A program made the position numbers and the translations under genes. The notes beneath the pieces are model-generated. The model saw only the letters and a list, made by a program, of their open reading frames with translations, was not told the origin of the DNA and searched no databases. A stretch of 64,000 nucleotides of DNA from the NCBI RefSeq assembly GCF_039969785.1, contig NZ_JBDVNC010000022.1, positions 62,001 through 126,000 of the forward strand, read 5' to 3'. The stretch is from Shimia sp039969785. Its GTDB lineage: Bacteria > Pseudomonadota > Alphaproteobacteria > Rhodobacterales > Rhodobacteraceae. Below are positions 33,283 to 41,440 of this stretch, piece by piece (positions within the stretch are counted from its first letter, which is position 1; every line of letters begins with the position of its first letter).

Positions 33283-33348
33283 TCTCGATTGCAGCCGCCT
33301 GCAACGCAGACCATACTGCGCCTGCGCGCATGAAAGAGGAAAGTGATC

Positions 33349-34482
33349 ATGATCCCGTCATCGCAAGTTGCCAGATTTGCCAGCGCCCTGCCGTTCTGGC
33401 TGTCCCTGCTTCTGATCCCCCTGATCTGGATTGTTGCAGGTCTGGGCAGCTGGTGGGTGCTGCTTGTACCTGCTGCCACCTGGTATCTGTTTTCCATCCT
33501 TGACGCGTTCGCCGGGCTGAACCTTGAAAACGCCGATCCCGACACGACCGAAGACGATCTGTACTGGTATCGCTTTGTCACCATGATCTGGCCGGGCCTG
33601 CAGTTTGTGACCCTGTTTGGCATGATCTGGTACGCCACACATACCGACCACCTGTCCGTCGGCGCGATGATTGGACTGTTCTTCGGGGTTGGCGTTGTCA
33701 CCGGCTCTGTGGGGATTGTCTACAGCCACGAGCTGATGCACCAGAAAAACAACACCGAACGCTGGCTCGGTGACATTCTCTTGTCCATGGTGATGTATTC
33801 CCATTTTCGCTCAGAACACCTTTTGGTGCATCACCGTTATGTCGCCACCCCGCGCGATCCTGTTACCGCCCGCTACAACGAAGGCTTTCACCGTTTTTTC
33901 CCACGCGTCCTGATAAGCTCTCTGAAATCCTCGTTCCGCGCTGAAAAGGACATGCTGGCGCGCAAGGACCTGCGTTGGAGCGATCTGTCCAACCCGTTCT
34001 TTCGCTACTGGGCGCTGCAAGGCGTCATGCTGGTGCTGGCGCTGCTGATCGGTGGCTGGATCGGGCTGCTGTTGTTCCTGTGGCAAGCCTATGTTGCCAT
34101 CTGGCAGCTGGAGCTGACCAACTATGTCGAACATTACGGCCTGACCCGCAAACATCTGGGCGAAGGCAAATATGAACATGTCAAACCACATCACAGCTGG
34201 AATGCCGCGCACAAAGCGTCCAATTGGTTGCTGATCAACCTTCAGCGCCACTCGGACCACCATTACAAGCCCGACCGCCGCTTTCCGCTGTTGCAGAACT
34301 ATACCGAGGCCGAGGCCCCGCAACTGCCTTATGGTTATCCAATCATGACCATGGCCGCCATGATGCCCCCAGTCTGGCGACGCATCATGAACCCGCGCGT
34401 GCGCAAATGGCGCGGCATGTATTATCCGGAGATCACCGACTGGACACCCTATTCCAAGGCCAAAACCCCGATGCCACGCTAA
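33349..34482 (+). CDS. alkB: Alkane 1-monooxygenase-type membrane di-iron hydroxylase (AlkB family)
   Basis: A 377-residue integral membrane hydroxylase. The histidine boxes of AlkB are complete: His127-Glu-Leu-Met-His131, His157-LLV-His161-His162, and His301-SD-His304-His305, with NYVEHYG between the last two. Six hydrophobic stretches surround them. The family oxidises the terminal carbon of medium-chain alkanes using rubredoxin electrons. No rubredoxin or rubredoxin reductase gene is adjacent, so partners must lie elsewhere. The ATG at 33349 has AGAGGA eight bases ahead; a GTG six bases earlier is too close to it. Related enzymes with other hydrocarbon or lipid substrates cannot be excluded. 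Confidence 0.85.
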   Translation: MIPSSQVARFASALPFWLSLLLIPLIWIVAGLGSWWVLLVPAATWYLFSILDAFAGLNLENADPDTTEDDLYWYRFVTMIWPGLQFVTLFGMIWYATHTDHLSVGAMIGLFFGVGVVTGSVGIVYSHELMHQKNNTERWLGDILLSMVMYSHFRSEHLLVHHRYVATPRDPVTARYNEGFHRFFPRVLISSLKSSFRAEKDMLARKDLRWSDLSNPFFRYWALQGVMLVLALLIGGWIGLLLFLWQAYVAIWQLELTNYVEHYGLTRKHLGEGKYEHVKPHHSWNAAHKASNWLLINLQRHSDHHYKPDRRFPLLQNYTEAEAPQLPYGYPIMTMAAMMPPVWRRIMNPRVRKWRGMYYPEITDWTPYSKAKTPMPR

Positions 34483-34488
34483 AACGGA

Positions 34489-35895
34489 TCAGGCGGATGT
34501 TTGACCCTGAGGCCGCTCAAACGCCCAAACCGTAAGCTTGTCTTCGACACCGCGAATGTCCTGATCGGCAAACCGACGCAATCCATCAAGGCATTCGTGC
34601 CCGCCTTCGCCGATCACTTCGTCGCGCATGCCGTCGCTGATCACCAATCGCGCGTTCAAGCCGCGGGTCAGCGCCTCAAGGCGCGAGGCCACGTTGACCG
34701 TATTGCCCACCACCGCAAACTCCAGCCGGTTCGCGCCAATATCGGCCAGAACCGCAGGGCCATAATGCGCGCCAAACCCCACCCGCAACGGCGGTTGATT
34801 GCGGGCAATACGGTCGTCATTCCACGTGTCCAGCGTGTCCATCATATCGCGCACGCAGGCCAGTGCATTAACCGCATCCTGTTCGGTGGGATCAGGGGTG
34901 CCAAACGTCGCCATCAATCCATCGCCCAGATATTTGTCCAGCGTGCCACCATGAGCAAACACAGCCGTTTCCATCAGCCCATGAAATTCCCGCAGCGTCT
35001 CGATCACATCTTCGGGCCGCCGGGTGGCGGCAAATTCGGTGAACCCGACAATATCCACAAACAACACCGCAATTTCGTGATTTCTGATCTTTTTCAGCGG
35101 CTCATCATTGGTCGACAACGCTTCGACCACGTTGGGCGAGAAATAGCGTGACAGGTTCGTGCGTTCGCGCTCCAGCGCTGCGTTCGAGCGCAGCAATCCG
35201 TTAAAGCGCCGCACCAGCACCGCCATGCTCAGCGCCACGATCAGAAAAATTGCGATCTCCTGAACCCTAAGCTGCAATTGATAGCTGTTGGGGTCCAGCA
35301 AATGCGCCATATCCTGTTGATCCGGCAAGGCTGCGATGACCGCGTCGCTGTATTCCGGCAGCGGATCAACGAACCAAACCGATATGGCCAGACCAATCAG
35401 CCAAACGCCTGTCGTCCACGTGCCAATGGCAAGCACCGTGCGCCAGGAATAGGCCAATGCGCCGCCCGCCAGAATCACATAGAAATAGGGGAAATTGTTA
35501 AACCGATATTGCATCGCATGCGGCCATGTCTGATCGCTCAGCGGGTTCGGTCCCACCATGCCGTATGTCATCAGAACAAGGTCAAAAAAGATCAGCCCCA
35601 GTTCGGCCTTGGACTGCCCCACCTTGCCAACCCGTCGCATAAACCAGCCATTCAGCGCCAAAAGCGCCAGAATACACTCGATATACAGCACCTCGGGGAA
35701 TGGCACCAGAAACAGCATCAGAACCCCAATGGCCGCCATCGCGACCCAACGCACCTGCACAGCCAGTTCAAGCCCTTCGCGCTTGTGACGTTCCAGAACG
35801 GCTTCGGTGTATTGATATTCAGGGCTGCTCTTGTCCGGGAATTCATCCCGACGCCTGCGCGCGAACAAAGAAAGAAGCGGACGCTTCTGAGACAT
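34489..35895 (-). CDS. Membrane-bound class III adenylate/guanylate cyclase
   Basis: A 468-residue protein. The N-terminal 250 residues hold about six membrane segments; the C-terminal cyclase domain (about 265-450) has the metal aspartate motif FVDIVGFTEFA, the second metal aspartate in LDKYLGDGLMATFG, and VVGNTVNVASRLE with the transition-state residues. It should make cyclic AMP (or cGMP) in response to a membrane signal. It ends seven bases from the stop of the convergent alkB-like gene. A second, quite different cyclase is encoded at 39760-41310. Confidence 0.9.
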   Translation of the reverse strand: MSQKRPLLSLFARRRRDEFPDKSSPEYQYTEAVLERHKREGLELAVQVRWVAMAAIGVLMLFLVPFPEVLYIECILALLALNGWFMRRVGKVGQSKAELGLIFFDLVLMTYGMVGPNPLSDQTWPHAMQYRFNNFPYFYVILAGGALAYSWRTVLAIGTWTTGVWLIGLAISVWFVDPLPEYSDAVIAALPDQQDMAHLLDPNSYQLQLRVQEIAIFLIVALSMAVLVRRFNGLLRSNAALERERTNLSRYFSPNVVEALSTNDEPLKKIRNHEIAVLFVDIVGFTEFAATRRPEDVIETLREFHGLMETAVFAHGGTLDKYLGDGLMATFGTPDPTEQDAVNALACVRDMMDTLDTWNDDRIARNQPPLRVGFGAHYGPAVLADIGANRLEFAVVGNTVNVASRLEALTRGLNARLVISDGMRDEVIGEGGHECLDGLRRFADQDIRGVEDKLTVWAFERPQGQTSA

Positions 35896-35955
35896 TGGGC
35901 CGACCTTTTTTAGTGATCTGCCTTAGATAGTGGCACATCGCGCAGCGTAAAGGTC

Positions 35956-35984
35956 AAAAAAACCCCGCCGACATGCGGCGGGGT
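35956..35984 (-). terminator. Rho-independent terminator for ccrM
   Basis: On the minus strand ACCCCGCCG / CGGCGGGGT form a 9-base stem with a 5-base loop and are followed by seven T residues. It lies 75 bases after the ccrM stop codon. Confidence 0.85.
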
Positions 35985-36058
35985 AAGTCAAGGTGCCTGA
36001 TCTTGAAGTCAGGCTTCAGGCACCGGCGGTATTCTTATTAAAGGTAAGGTTGGGTCAT

Positions 36059-37174
36059 TTAGTTAGGGCGTTCGGCCATCTCGGCCCTGATCTGCTGACG
36101 CAGCACATCAATAGGCACTCGTTTGCCATCCTGTTTGAAACACCAGTAGGTCCAGCCGTTGCAGCTTGGCGCGCCTTCCAGATGCGCGCCGACCTGATGG
36201 ATTGATCCTTTGATGTCGTCGCCAATCAGCGTGCCATCGGCCCGCACTTTGACTTTGTGACGTTTGTTCATCGAAAACAGCTCTTCGCCCGGGCGCAGCA
36301 TGCCGCGTTCGACCAACTGTCCAAATGGAACACGTGGTTCGGCGCGTTTGCTGACCGACACCTGCAGGGCTTCACGGTCAAACTTGCGTGTGTTCTTCAA
36401 GCGTTTTTCGGCAACTTTGCGATAGGCCGCTTCGCGTTCGATCCCGATGAACTCGCGTCCCAGCATCTTGGCCACAGCCCCGGTTGTGCCGGTGCCAAAG
36501 AACGGGTCCAGCACCACGTCACCGGGATTGGTCGATCCGACCAGCACCCGATGCAACAGGCTCTCTGGCTTTTGTGTCGGATGCGCTTTGTCGCCGTTGT
36601 CGTCTTTCAGACGCTCGTGACCTGTGCAGATTGGCAGCACCCAGTCGCTGCGCATCTGAATGCCTTCGTTCAGGGCCTTCAGCGCTTCATAGTTGAACGT
36701 GTATTTTGCGCCCTCAGATTTGGATGCCCAAATCATGGTTTCATGCGCATTGGTGAACCGTTTACCACGGAAATTCGGCATCGGATTGGATTTACGCCAC
36801 ACCACATCGTTCAGAATCCAGTAGCCCTGGTTCTGCAATTCGGCGCCCATGCGGAACACGTTGTGATAGGATCCGATCACCCAGATCGCGCCGTTCGGCT
36901 TCAACAGACGACGTGCCGCCTTGAGCCAGGCCCGCGTGAATTTATCATATGCTGCGAAACTGGAAAACTGGTCCCACTCGTCATCGACGGCATCCACTTT
37001 GGAATTGTCCGGCCGGTGCAAATCGCCCTTGAGCTGAAGGTTATATGGGGGATCTGCAAAGATCAGATCAATCGAATTCTCGGGCAGACTGTTCATCATT
37101 TCGATGCAGTCACCGTCCAGAATCGTGTTGAGTGGGAGCGCGGGTGCGCTCTTCGCTTTGGTCATCGTTTTCAT
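36059..37174 (-). CDS. ccrM: Cell-cycle DNA adenine methyltransferase CcrM (GANTC)
   Basis: A 371-residue beta-class N6-adenine methyltransferase. The catalytic DPPY motif is at residues 41-44 and the AdoMet-binding FFGTGTTG at about 233-240. The extra 80-residue C-terminal domain (HKVKVRADGTLIGDDIKGSIHQVG in part, CNGWTYW) is the mark of CcrM, which methylates GANTC after the replication fork has passed and so times alphaproteobacterial cell-cycle genes. Three GANTC sites lie in the 107-base gap upstream, fitting the methylation-sensitive promoter known from Caulobacter. It stands alone, with its own terminator. Confidence 0.95.
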   Translation of the reverse strand: MKTMTKAKSAPALPLNTILDGDCIEMMNSLPENSIDLIFADPPYNLQLKGDLHRPDNSKVDAVDDEWDQFSSFAAYDKFTRAWLKAARRLLKPNGAIWVIGSYHNVFRMGAELQNQGYWILNDVVWRKSNPMPNFRGKRFTNAHETMIWASKSEGAKYTFNYEALKALNEGIQMRSDWVLPICTGHERLKDDNGDKAHPTQKPESLLHRVLVGSTNPGDVVLDPFFGTGTTGAVAKMLGREFIGIEREAAYRKVAEKRLKNTRKFDREALQVSVSKRAEPRVPFGQLVERGMLRPGEELFSMNKRHKVKVRADGTLIGDDIKGSIHQVGAHLEGAPSCNGWTYWCFKQDGKRVPIDVLRQQIRAEMAERPN

Positions 37175-37229
37175 TCTCTGCCTCGTTCACGGCGCTGTTT
37201 TTTGTGCGCTCGTTGATTGGGACTAGGAT

Positions 37230-37268
37230 GATTCAAACGCGATTCGGCGTCAAATTCTTTTTTGAATC
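37230..37268. promoter_or_regulatory. Cluster of three GANTC methylation sites upstream of ccrM
   Basis: GATTC at 37230-37234, GATTC at 37241-37245 and GAATC at 37264-37268 are all within 39 bases of the ccrM-rnhB gap. Such density suggests that the methylation state controls ccrM transcription. Confidence 0.6.
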
Positions 37269-37281
37269 AAGAGGTTAGTTT

Positions 37282-37893
37282 TTACTCTTGATACAAGATA
37301 TTGTGTACAGGCTTGAACGAACGCCTATGATGTGGGGTTACACCCAATTTCAGCAACGCCGCTTTGTGACTTTTTGATGGATATCCGGCGTTTGTCTCCC
37401 ATCCATATCCGGGAAACTGTTGCGCCAAATCCATCATGATCCCATCGCGGGTGATTTTTGCAACAATTGACGCGGCCGCAATCGACACCGAACGGGCGTC
37501 TCCTTTGACAATGGCAGCCGATGGGATTTGCAATCCGCGCGGGATCATATTGCCGTCAATCAACAGATAATCCGGCACGTGTGACAAACCATCGACCGCA
37601 CGTTGCATCGCCAAATGGCTGGCCCTCAAGATATTGATGTCATCAATCTCTTCCACTGTCGCGTGGGCGACGCAGACATCCGCGCTGGCAAGGATCGCTT
37701 CAAACGCGACCTCTCTGCGTTTTGCAGACAACTTCTTTGAATCGTTCAACCCGTCGGGAATGTTGTCAGGGTCCAACACCACAGCCGCCGCCGTGACCGG
37801 TCCGGCCAAAGGCCCGCGCCCAACCTCGTCAACTCCGGCAACCCGGCTTGCGCCATGTTCAAACGCGCCGCGCTCAAGTGAAAAATCTGGCAT
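37282..37893 (-). CDS. rnhB: Ribonuclease HII
   Basis: A 203-residue RNase HII, which cuts RNA in RNA-DNA hybrids and at single ribonucleotides in DNA. The acidic site begins with Asp22-Glu23 in VAGVDEVGRGPLAGPV; a third aspartate lies in LLIDGN and SIVAKITRDGIM follows. The ATG at 37893 is preferred because AGGGGG lies seven bases ahead; the ATG two codons earlier would be only one base from it. It precedes ccrM on the same strand, which is a common alphaproteobacterial order. Confidence 0.93.
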   Translation of the reverse strand: MPDFSLERGAFEHGASRVAGVDEVGRGPLAGPVTAAAVVLDPDNIPDGLNDSKKLSAKRREVAFEAILASADVCVAHATVEEIDDINILRASHLAMQRAVDGLSHVPDYLLIDGNMIPRGLQIPSAAIVKGDARSVSIAAASIVAKITRDGIMMDLAQQFPGYGWETNAGYPSKSHKAALLKLGVTPHHRRSFKPVHNILYQE

Positions 37894-37936
37894 ATCCATG
37901 CCCCCTGACAATCACGGGCAACGCCTCTTCGCAACT

Positions 37937-37967
37937 AAAAAACCGGAGGGTTCAAGACCCTCCGGTT
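37937..37967 (-). terminator. Rho-independent terminator upstream of rnhB
   Basis: On the minus strand AACCGGAGGG / CCCTCCGGTT form a perfect 10-base stem around TCTTGAA with six T residues at its end. It closes the small secreted-protein gene that stops at 38006. Confidence 0.88.
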
Positions 37968-38005
37968 CAGCGACCGGTCTGATGCCGGTCTGCTGCTCGA
38001 TTTTT

Positions 38006-38488
38006 TTACCGGTTGCCCACGCGGTATCCGCTGCGGTGCATGCAGTTCGCGCCATAGATCGTCTTCCAGCCACGCTGGGTGTTAACCTGACGCTCGCACC
38101 CGCCAGGCAGATGGTTCACAGACACGCCAGACCGGTTAAGACATACCCGGCGGAACCCCGTCACGTGTTTGCCGCGCTCAGTTACAAAGTTGCGTTTGCA
38201 TTGCACCGGCAGGACCAGATTGCGTCGATGCGGATTGGCGCGCCCGGTGTTGCGGGTATTGGGTTTGGTCACATGCTTTGGCTCATACCGGCGTGTCGGT
38301 TGAATGACGGCCTTTGGTTTGCTCTTTTTATTGTCGTCTATTGCCTTACCCAGAATAAACAAAGCGGTCGCTCCAATCATCAGCTTAGCGACGTCATCTT
38401 CAGTCAGCGCACGCGCACTTGAGGCGGACACCCCAGTCAGCGTCATGGCGGCGGTTATGACTGCGGCGATAAAGGTACGGGTTTTCAT
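38006..38488 (-). CDS. Small secreted basic protein, unknown function
   Basis: A 160-residue protein with a signal peptide (MKTRTFIAAVITAAMTL..., cleavage near ARA-LTE). After cleavage a hydrophobic stretch (KLMIGATALFILGKAI) is followed by a basic Pro/Arg/Asn linker and a C-terminal half with four cysteines (QCKRN, RRVCLN, GGCERQ, GANCMHR) that could make two disulfides. AAAGGA precedes the ATG. I do not recognise the family. It is divergent from another small secreted protein and ends at its own terminator. Confidence 0.75.
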   Translation of the reverse strand: MKTRTFIAAVITAAMTLTGVSASSARALTEDDVAKLMIGATALFILGKAIDDNKKSKPKAVIQPTRRYEPKHVTKPNTRNTGRANPHRRNLVLPVQCKRNFVTERGKHVTGFRRVCLNRSGVSVNHLPGGCERQVNTQRGWKTIYGANCMHRSGYRVGNR

Positions 38489-38668
38489 GGCTCAGATCCT
38501 TTGTACTTGCGAATTGTCCTGACCCGGCTGTCTTGCACCGGGCGGTGTAGCCCAACTTTGCCCTCAACTTAAAAAGCCACGCAATATCAGATGCTTGATA
38601 TCCGATATCGCTTCCGGAACGACGCTTGGTTATTGAATAACACGCGAATTCAGCGCACAGTCGACACC

Positions 38669-38971
38669 ATGAGATACACATTCAGACATATCGCTCTTGC
38701 CGGGGCCATGCTGCTGGCGCTGGCCCTGCCGGATGCGGCGGCGGCGGCTGATTGCTTTGCCGATTACAAAGCCAAAAAAGACAATCCCCTGAAACTGCAT
38801 TACGGTGTCGTGCAACTGCGTCAGGACTGTTCCAAGGACAGCGCGCGCTCTGAGATCGCCAAACGCATTCGCCGGGACGGCTGGACGCTATTGAATGTGC
38901 TTTCGGTATTTGATGCGTCACAGCTTTCGGGAAAGGAATCCAGTGCCGGACACTTCTATCTCCGTTATTGA
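38669..38971 (+). CDS. Small secreted protein, unknown function
   Basis: A 100-residue protein with a signal peptide (MRYTFRHIALAGAMLLALAL..., cleavage near AAA-ADC). The mature part has two cysteines (ADCFADYKAKK, LRQDCSKD) and ends in GHFYLRY. No known domain is recognised. The frame overlaps the next gene by 29 bases, which argues for cotranslation with the membrane winged-helix protein. A periplasmic partner or ligand of that protein is a possibility. Confidence 0.65.
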   Translation: MRYTFRHIALAGAMLLALALPDAAAAADCFADYKAKKDNPLKLHYGVVQLRQDCSKDSARSEIAKRIRRDGWTLLNVLSVFDASQLSGKESSAGHFYLRY

Positions 38972-39647
38972 CGCCCGCCGCCACGGCGGGCGCGTTGTGA
39001 CCTTTGGATTGATCGCCATCGTTACCATTCTCCTGGTGGCGGCGATTGTTCTGGTTCTGACTCTGCCGGACGCCAATGCATTTAACGCGCGCGTTGAACG
39101 CTTGTTTCTGGAAAATGACACGCTGACCGGTCAGGCCGAGATCAAGCTCCTGGAAATTCTGGCGCAGTCGGGAACTTCTTTTGCCGATATTCTGGCCAGT
39201 TATCGCATGGTGATTCTGGTTTTGCTGGTGTTCGCCACCGGCATGATGATTGCCGCTTTGGTCTTTTTGATCATGCTGGTCACGATGAACCGCCGTATGG
39301 CCCAGATCGAACGTGCAGGCATTCAGGTCAATTCCCTGTTGATCAGCCGCGATGAAAAAACCGTCTACCTCAACAATATGGGCTTCAAACTGACCGATGC
39401 TGCCATGGAAACCCTGTCCGTTCTGGCCGAGGCGCGCATGGATGACGACGTGTTGTCCGGTATTGAAATTGAATCTGTGATTTCGGGGAAAACCGCGTCA
39501 GATTGCGAAGAAGCGGCGGGTGCAACACGCATCAAACGACTGCGGGATTCACTAGGAAACCAGATGGTCAGCGAGCTGTTGGTCAAGAACATTGCCCGCA
39601 AGGGATATATGCTGGCGATTGACAAGGACGTGATCCGCGTTCTCTAG
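38943..39647 (+). CDS. Two-TM membrane protein with C-terminal winged-helix-like domain
   Basis: A 234-residue protein beginning at GTG 38943, with GAAAGGAA ahead. Two hydrophobic segments (about 18-40 and 88-114) enclose a loop of some 47 residues that should be periplasmic. The cytoplasmic C-terminus (145-228) resembles an OmpR-type winged helix: GFKLTDAAMETLSVLAEA, then TRIKRLRDSLGNQ and ARKGYMLAI, the last like the family's RGxGY wing. This would be a one-step membrane-to-DNA regulator with the DNA-binding domain at the opposite end from ToxR and CadC. The winged-helix reading is by eye and uncertain. Confidence 0.6.
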   Translation: MPDTSISVIDARRHGGRVVTFGLIAIVTILLVAAIVLVLTLPDANAFNARVERLFLENDTLTGQAEIKLLEILAQSGTSFADILASYRMVILVLLVFATGMMIAALVFLIMLVTMNRRMAQIERAGIQVNSLLISRDEKTVYLNNMGFKLTDAAMETLSVLAEARMDDDVLSGIEIESVISGKTASDCEEAAGATRIKRLRDSLGNQMVSELLVKNIARKGYMLAIDKDVIRVL

Positions 39648-39759
39648 GCTGGGAAAATGCGCCACTTTTCCAATAAACTGACCGGCAAGTGGTTGGAATT
39701 GGCGCATCAATTGCCATATCTTGAGCCGCTCCAGTATTTATTGAGAAAGGCCGCCCGGT

Positions 39760-41310
39760 ATGGAAGGCTCTCGCTTCGGCGCAAATTCAGGTTATGGCCT
39801 CAGAATCGAACCGCTCGACACCACTGTGCGTGTCTGGCACCACGGAAGACTTTTGGCGCAATCCAATCGAGCCAAAGTCATGTACGAAACCCGGCTGCCC
39901 CCTCAGGTGTATCTGCCGGCCGAAGACGTGCGCGTTCCCCTGTCCGATCTGACCGATCTGCAAACTTTTTGCCCGTTCAAAGGCACGGCGCGCTACCGCG
40001 ACATTGAACTGGACCAAACAGTTATCGAAAACGCCATCTGGTCGTATGATGACGCATTGCCGGAAAGCCGCGAAATCAATGGCTTTATTGGCTTCATGCC
40101 AAATGACGACATCGAAATCGATCTGGGTGGGACAGAGCTTCAAACTGACGACGAAGGCAATATATCCGGTCCGCTAGTTGACTGGTTGATGCGCGGCGCT
40201 GCCTTTCTGGACTCGCCCGAAGATTTTACCAAGGCGCTGTCCGAAAAGATGTTGGAAAGCGGCATCGCGGTGTCCCGGATGAGCGTGCTGATCTGGTCGC
40301 TGCACCCGATGACAGCTGGCAAAATATATCTGTGGGAAAAAGGCCAGAATGAGATCACCACCTATGCGCCCACGCACGATGTTTATGACCACCCTTCTTA
40401 TGTCAACAGCCCGCTCAGCCATGTGGCCGCGGGGTTAGGCGGAGTCCGTCAAAAACTGGACGGCCCTTCAGATCAAATGCAGTTTTCCATCATGGATGAA
40501 CTGCAACAGGAAGGACACACCGACTATGTCGCCATGCCGTTGATGTTTTCCAACGGGCAGATCAACGTCATGACCCTGACCAGTGATCACCCCAAAGGAT
40601 TTACCACCGCCAATCTGGGACTGATCTTTGAAATTTCATCGGTCATCAGTCGGTTCTTCGAAGTGTTCATGCAAAAGGAAAATGCGCAATCTCTGTTGGA
40701 AACCTATGTCGGACGCCGCTCGGGCGCGCGTGTGCTTGGCGGTGACATCCGGCGCGGTGATGGTGACGAGATCGACGCCGCAATCATGTTCTGCGACCTG
40801 CGCGGTTCAACCCGGCTGGAAGAAGAAATGGAACGGGATGACTATATCAACTTCCTGAACCAGTTCTTCGACACCGTCACCGATATTGTGAACGAAAACG
40901 GCGGCGAAGTGCTGAAATTCATCGGCGACGCTGTTCTGGCCGTCTTCCCCAAAGGCGAAATTCAGGGCGAAGCGCGGTCCAGCGCGCTGGAGGCAGCAAA
41001 AACCATTGTGCGCAGCCTGCACGAGGTCTCCAAAGAAACACAGCTGGACTTTGAATGTTCCATCGGCGTTGCTTATGGGCGCGTGACCTATGGCAATGTC
41101 GGCTCTCGGGAACGGTTGGACTTCACTGTTATCGGACAACCCGCCAATATCGCCGCGCGCTTGGGTGATTTCGGCAAAAAGATCGGTCGTCGGATTGTCG
41201 TGACCCAAGACGTCGCCGAATTTGGCGACACCGCCGAACCGCTTGGGGACATTGCCTTGCACAACGTCTCTGTGCCGGTCACGAGCTATGCGGTTTCTGC
41301 AAACAGTTGA
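39760..41310 (+). CDS. DUF427 domain fused to class III adenylate cyclase
   Basis: A 516-residue soluble protein. Residues about 20-115 match DUF427 (VRVWHHGRLLAQSNRA, YLPAEDVRV, TFCPFKGTARYRDI, AIWSYDDALPE). The middle (about 130-320) looks like a GAF-type sensor (SVLIWSLHPMTAGKIYLWE, VAMPLMFSNGQINVMTL). The cyclase domain has metal aspartates Asp346 (FCDLRGST) and Asp390 (FIGDAVLAVF) and VIGQPANIAARL. So it should make cyclic AMP under control of one or two N-terminal domains. GAAAGG lies nine bases before the ATG. It follows the membrane winged-helix protein after a 112-base gap. Confidence 0.85.
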   Translation: MEGSRFGANSGYGLRIEPLDTTVRVWHHGRLLAQSNRAKVMYETRLPPQVYLPAEDVRVPLSDLTDLQTFCPFKGTARYRDIELDQTVIENAIWSYDDALPESREINGFIGFMPNDDIEIDLGGTELQTDDEGNISGPLVDWLMRGAAFLDSPEDFTKALSEKMLESGIAVSRMSVLIWSLHPMTAGKIYLWEKGQNEITTYAPTHDVYDHPSYVNSPLSHVAAGLGGVRQKLDGPSDQMQFSIMDELQQEGHTDYVAMPLMFSNGQINVMTLTSDHPKGFTTANLGLIFEISSVISRFFEVFMQKENAQSLLETYVGRRSGARVLGGDIRRGDGDEIDAAIMFCDLRGSTRLEEEMERDDYINFLNQFFDTVTDIVNENGGEVLKFIGDAVLAVFPKGEIQGEARSSALEAAKTIVRSLHEVSKETQLDFECSIGVAYGRVTYGNVGSRERLDFTVIGQPANIAARLGDFGKKIGRRIVVTQDVAEFGDTAEPLGDIALHNVSVPVTSYAVSANS

Positions 41311-41440
41311 AACAATTCCGGCAAGCCGTCGCCGCCCCGACATCCCGCCTCTCTTGACGCGCAGAGTTTTAAGGGGAAGAAGGAGCTAAATTCCGCCTGC
41401 CGGTCCGAAGTGCCCGGTGGGTGCCTTTAAAGGTGCCGCA

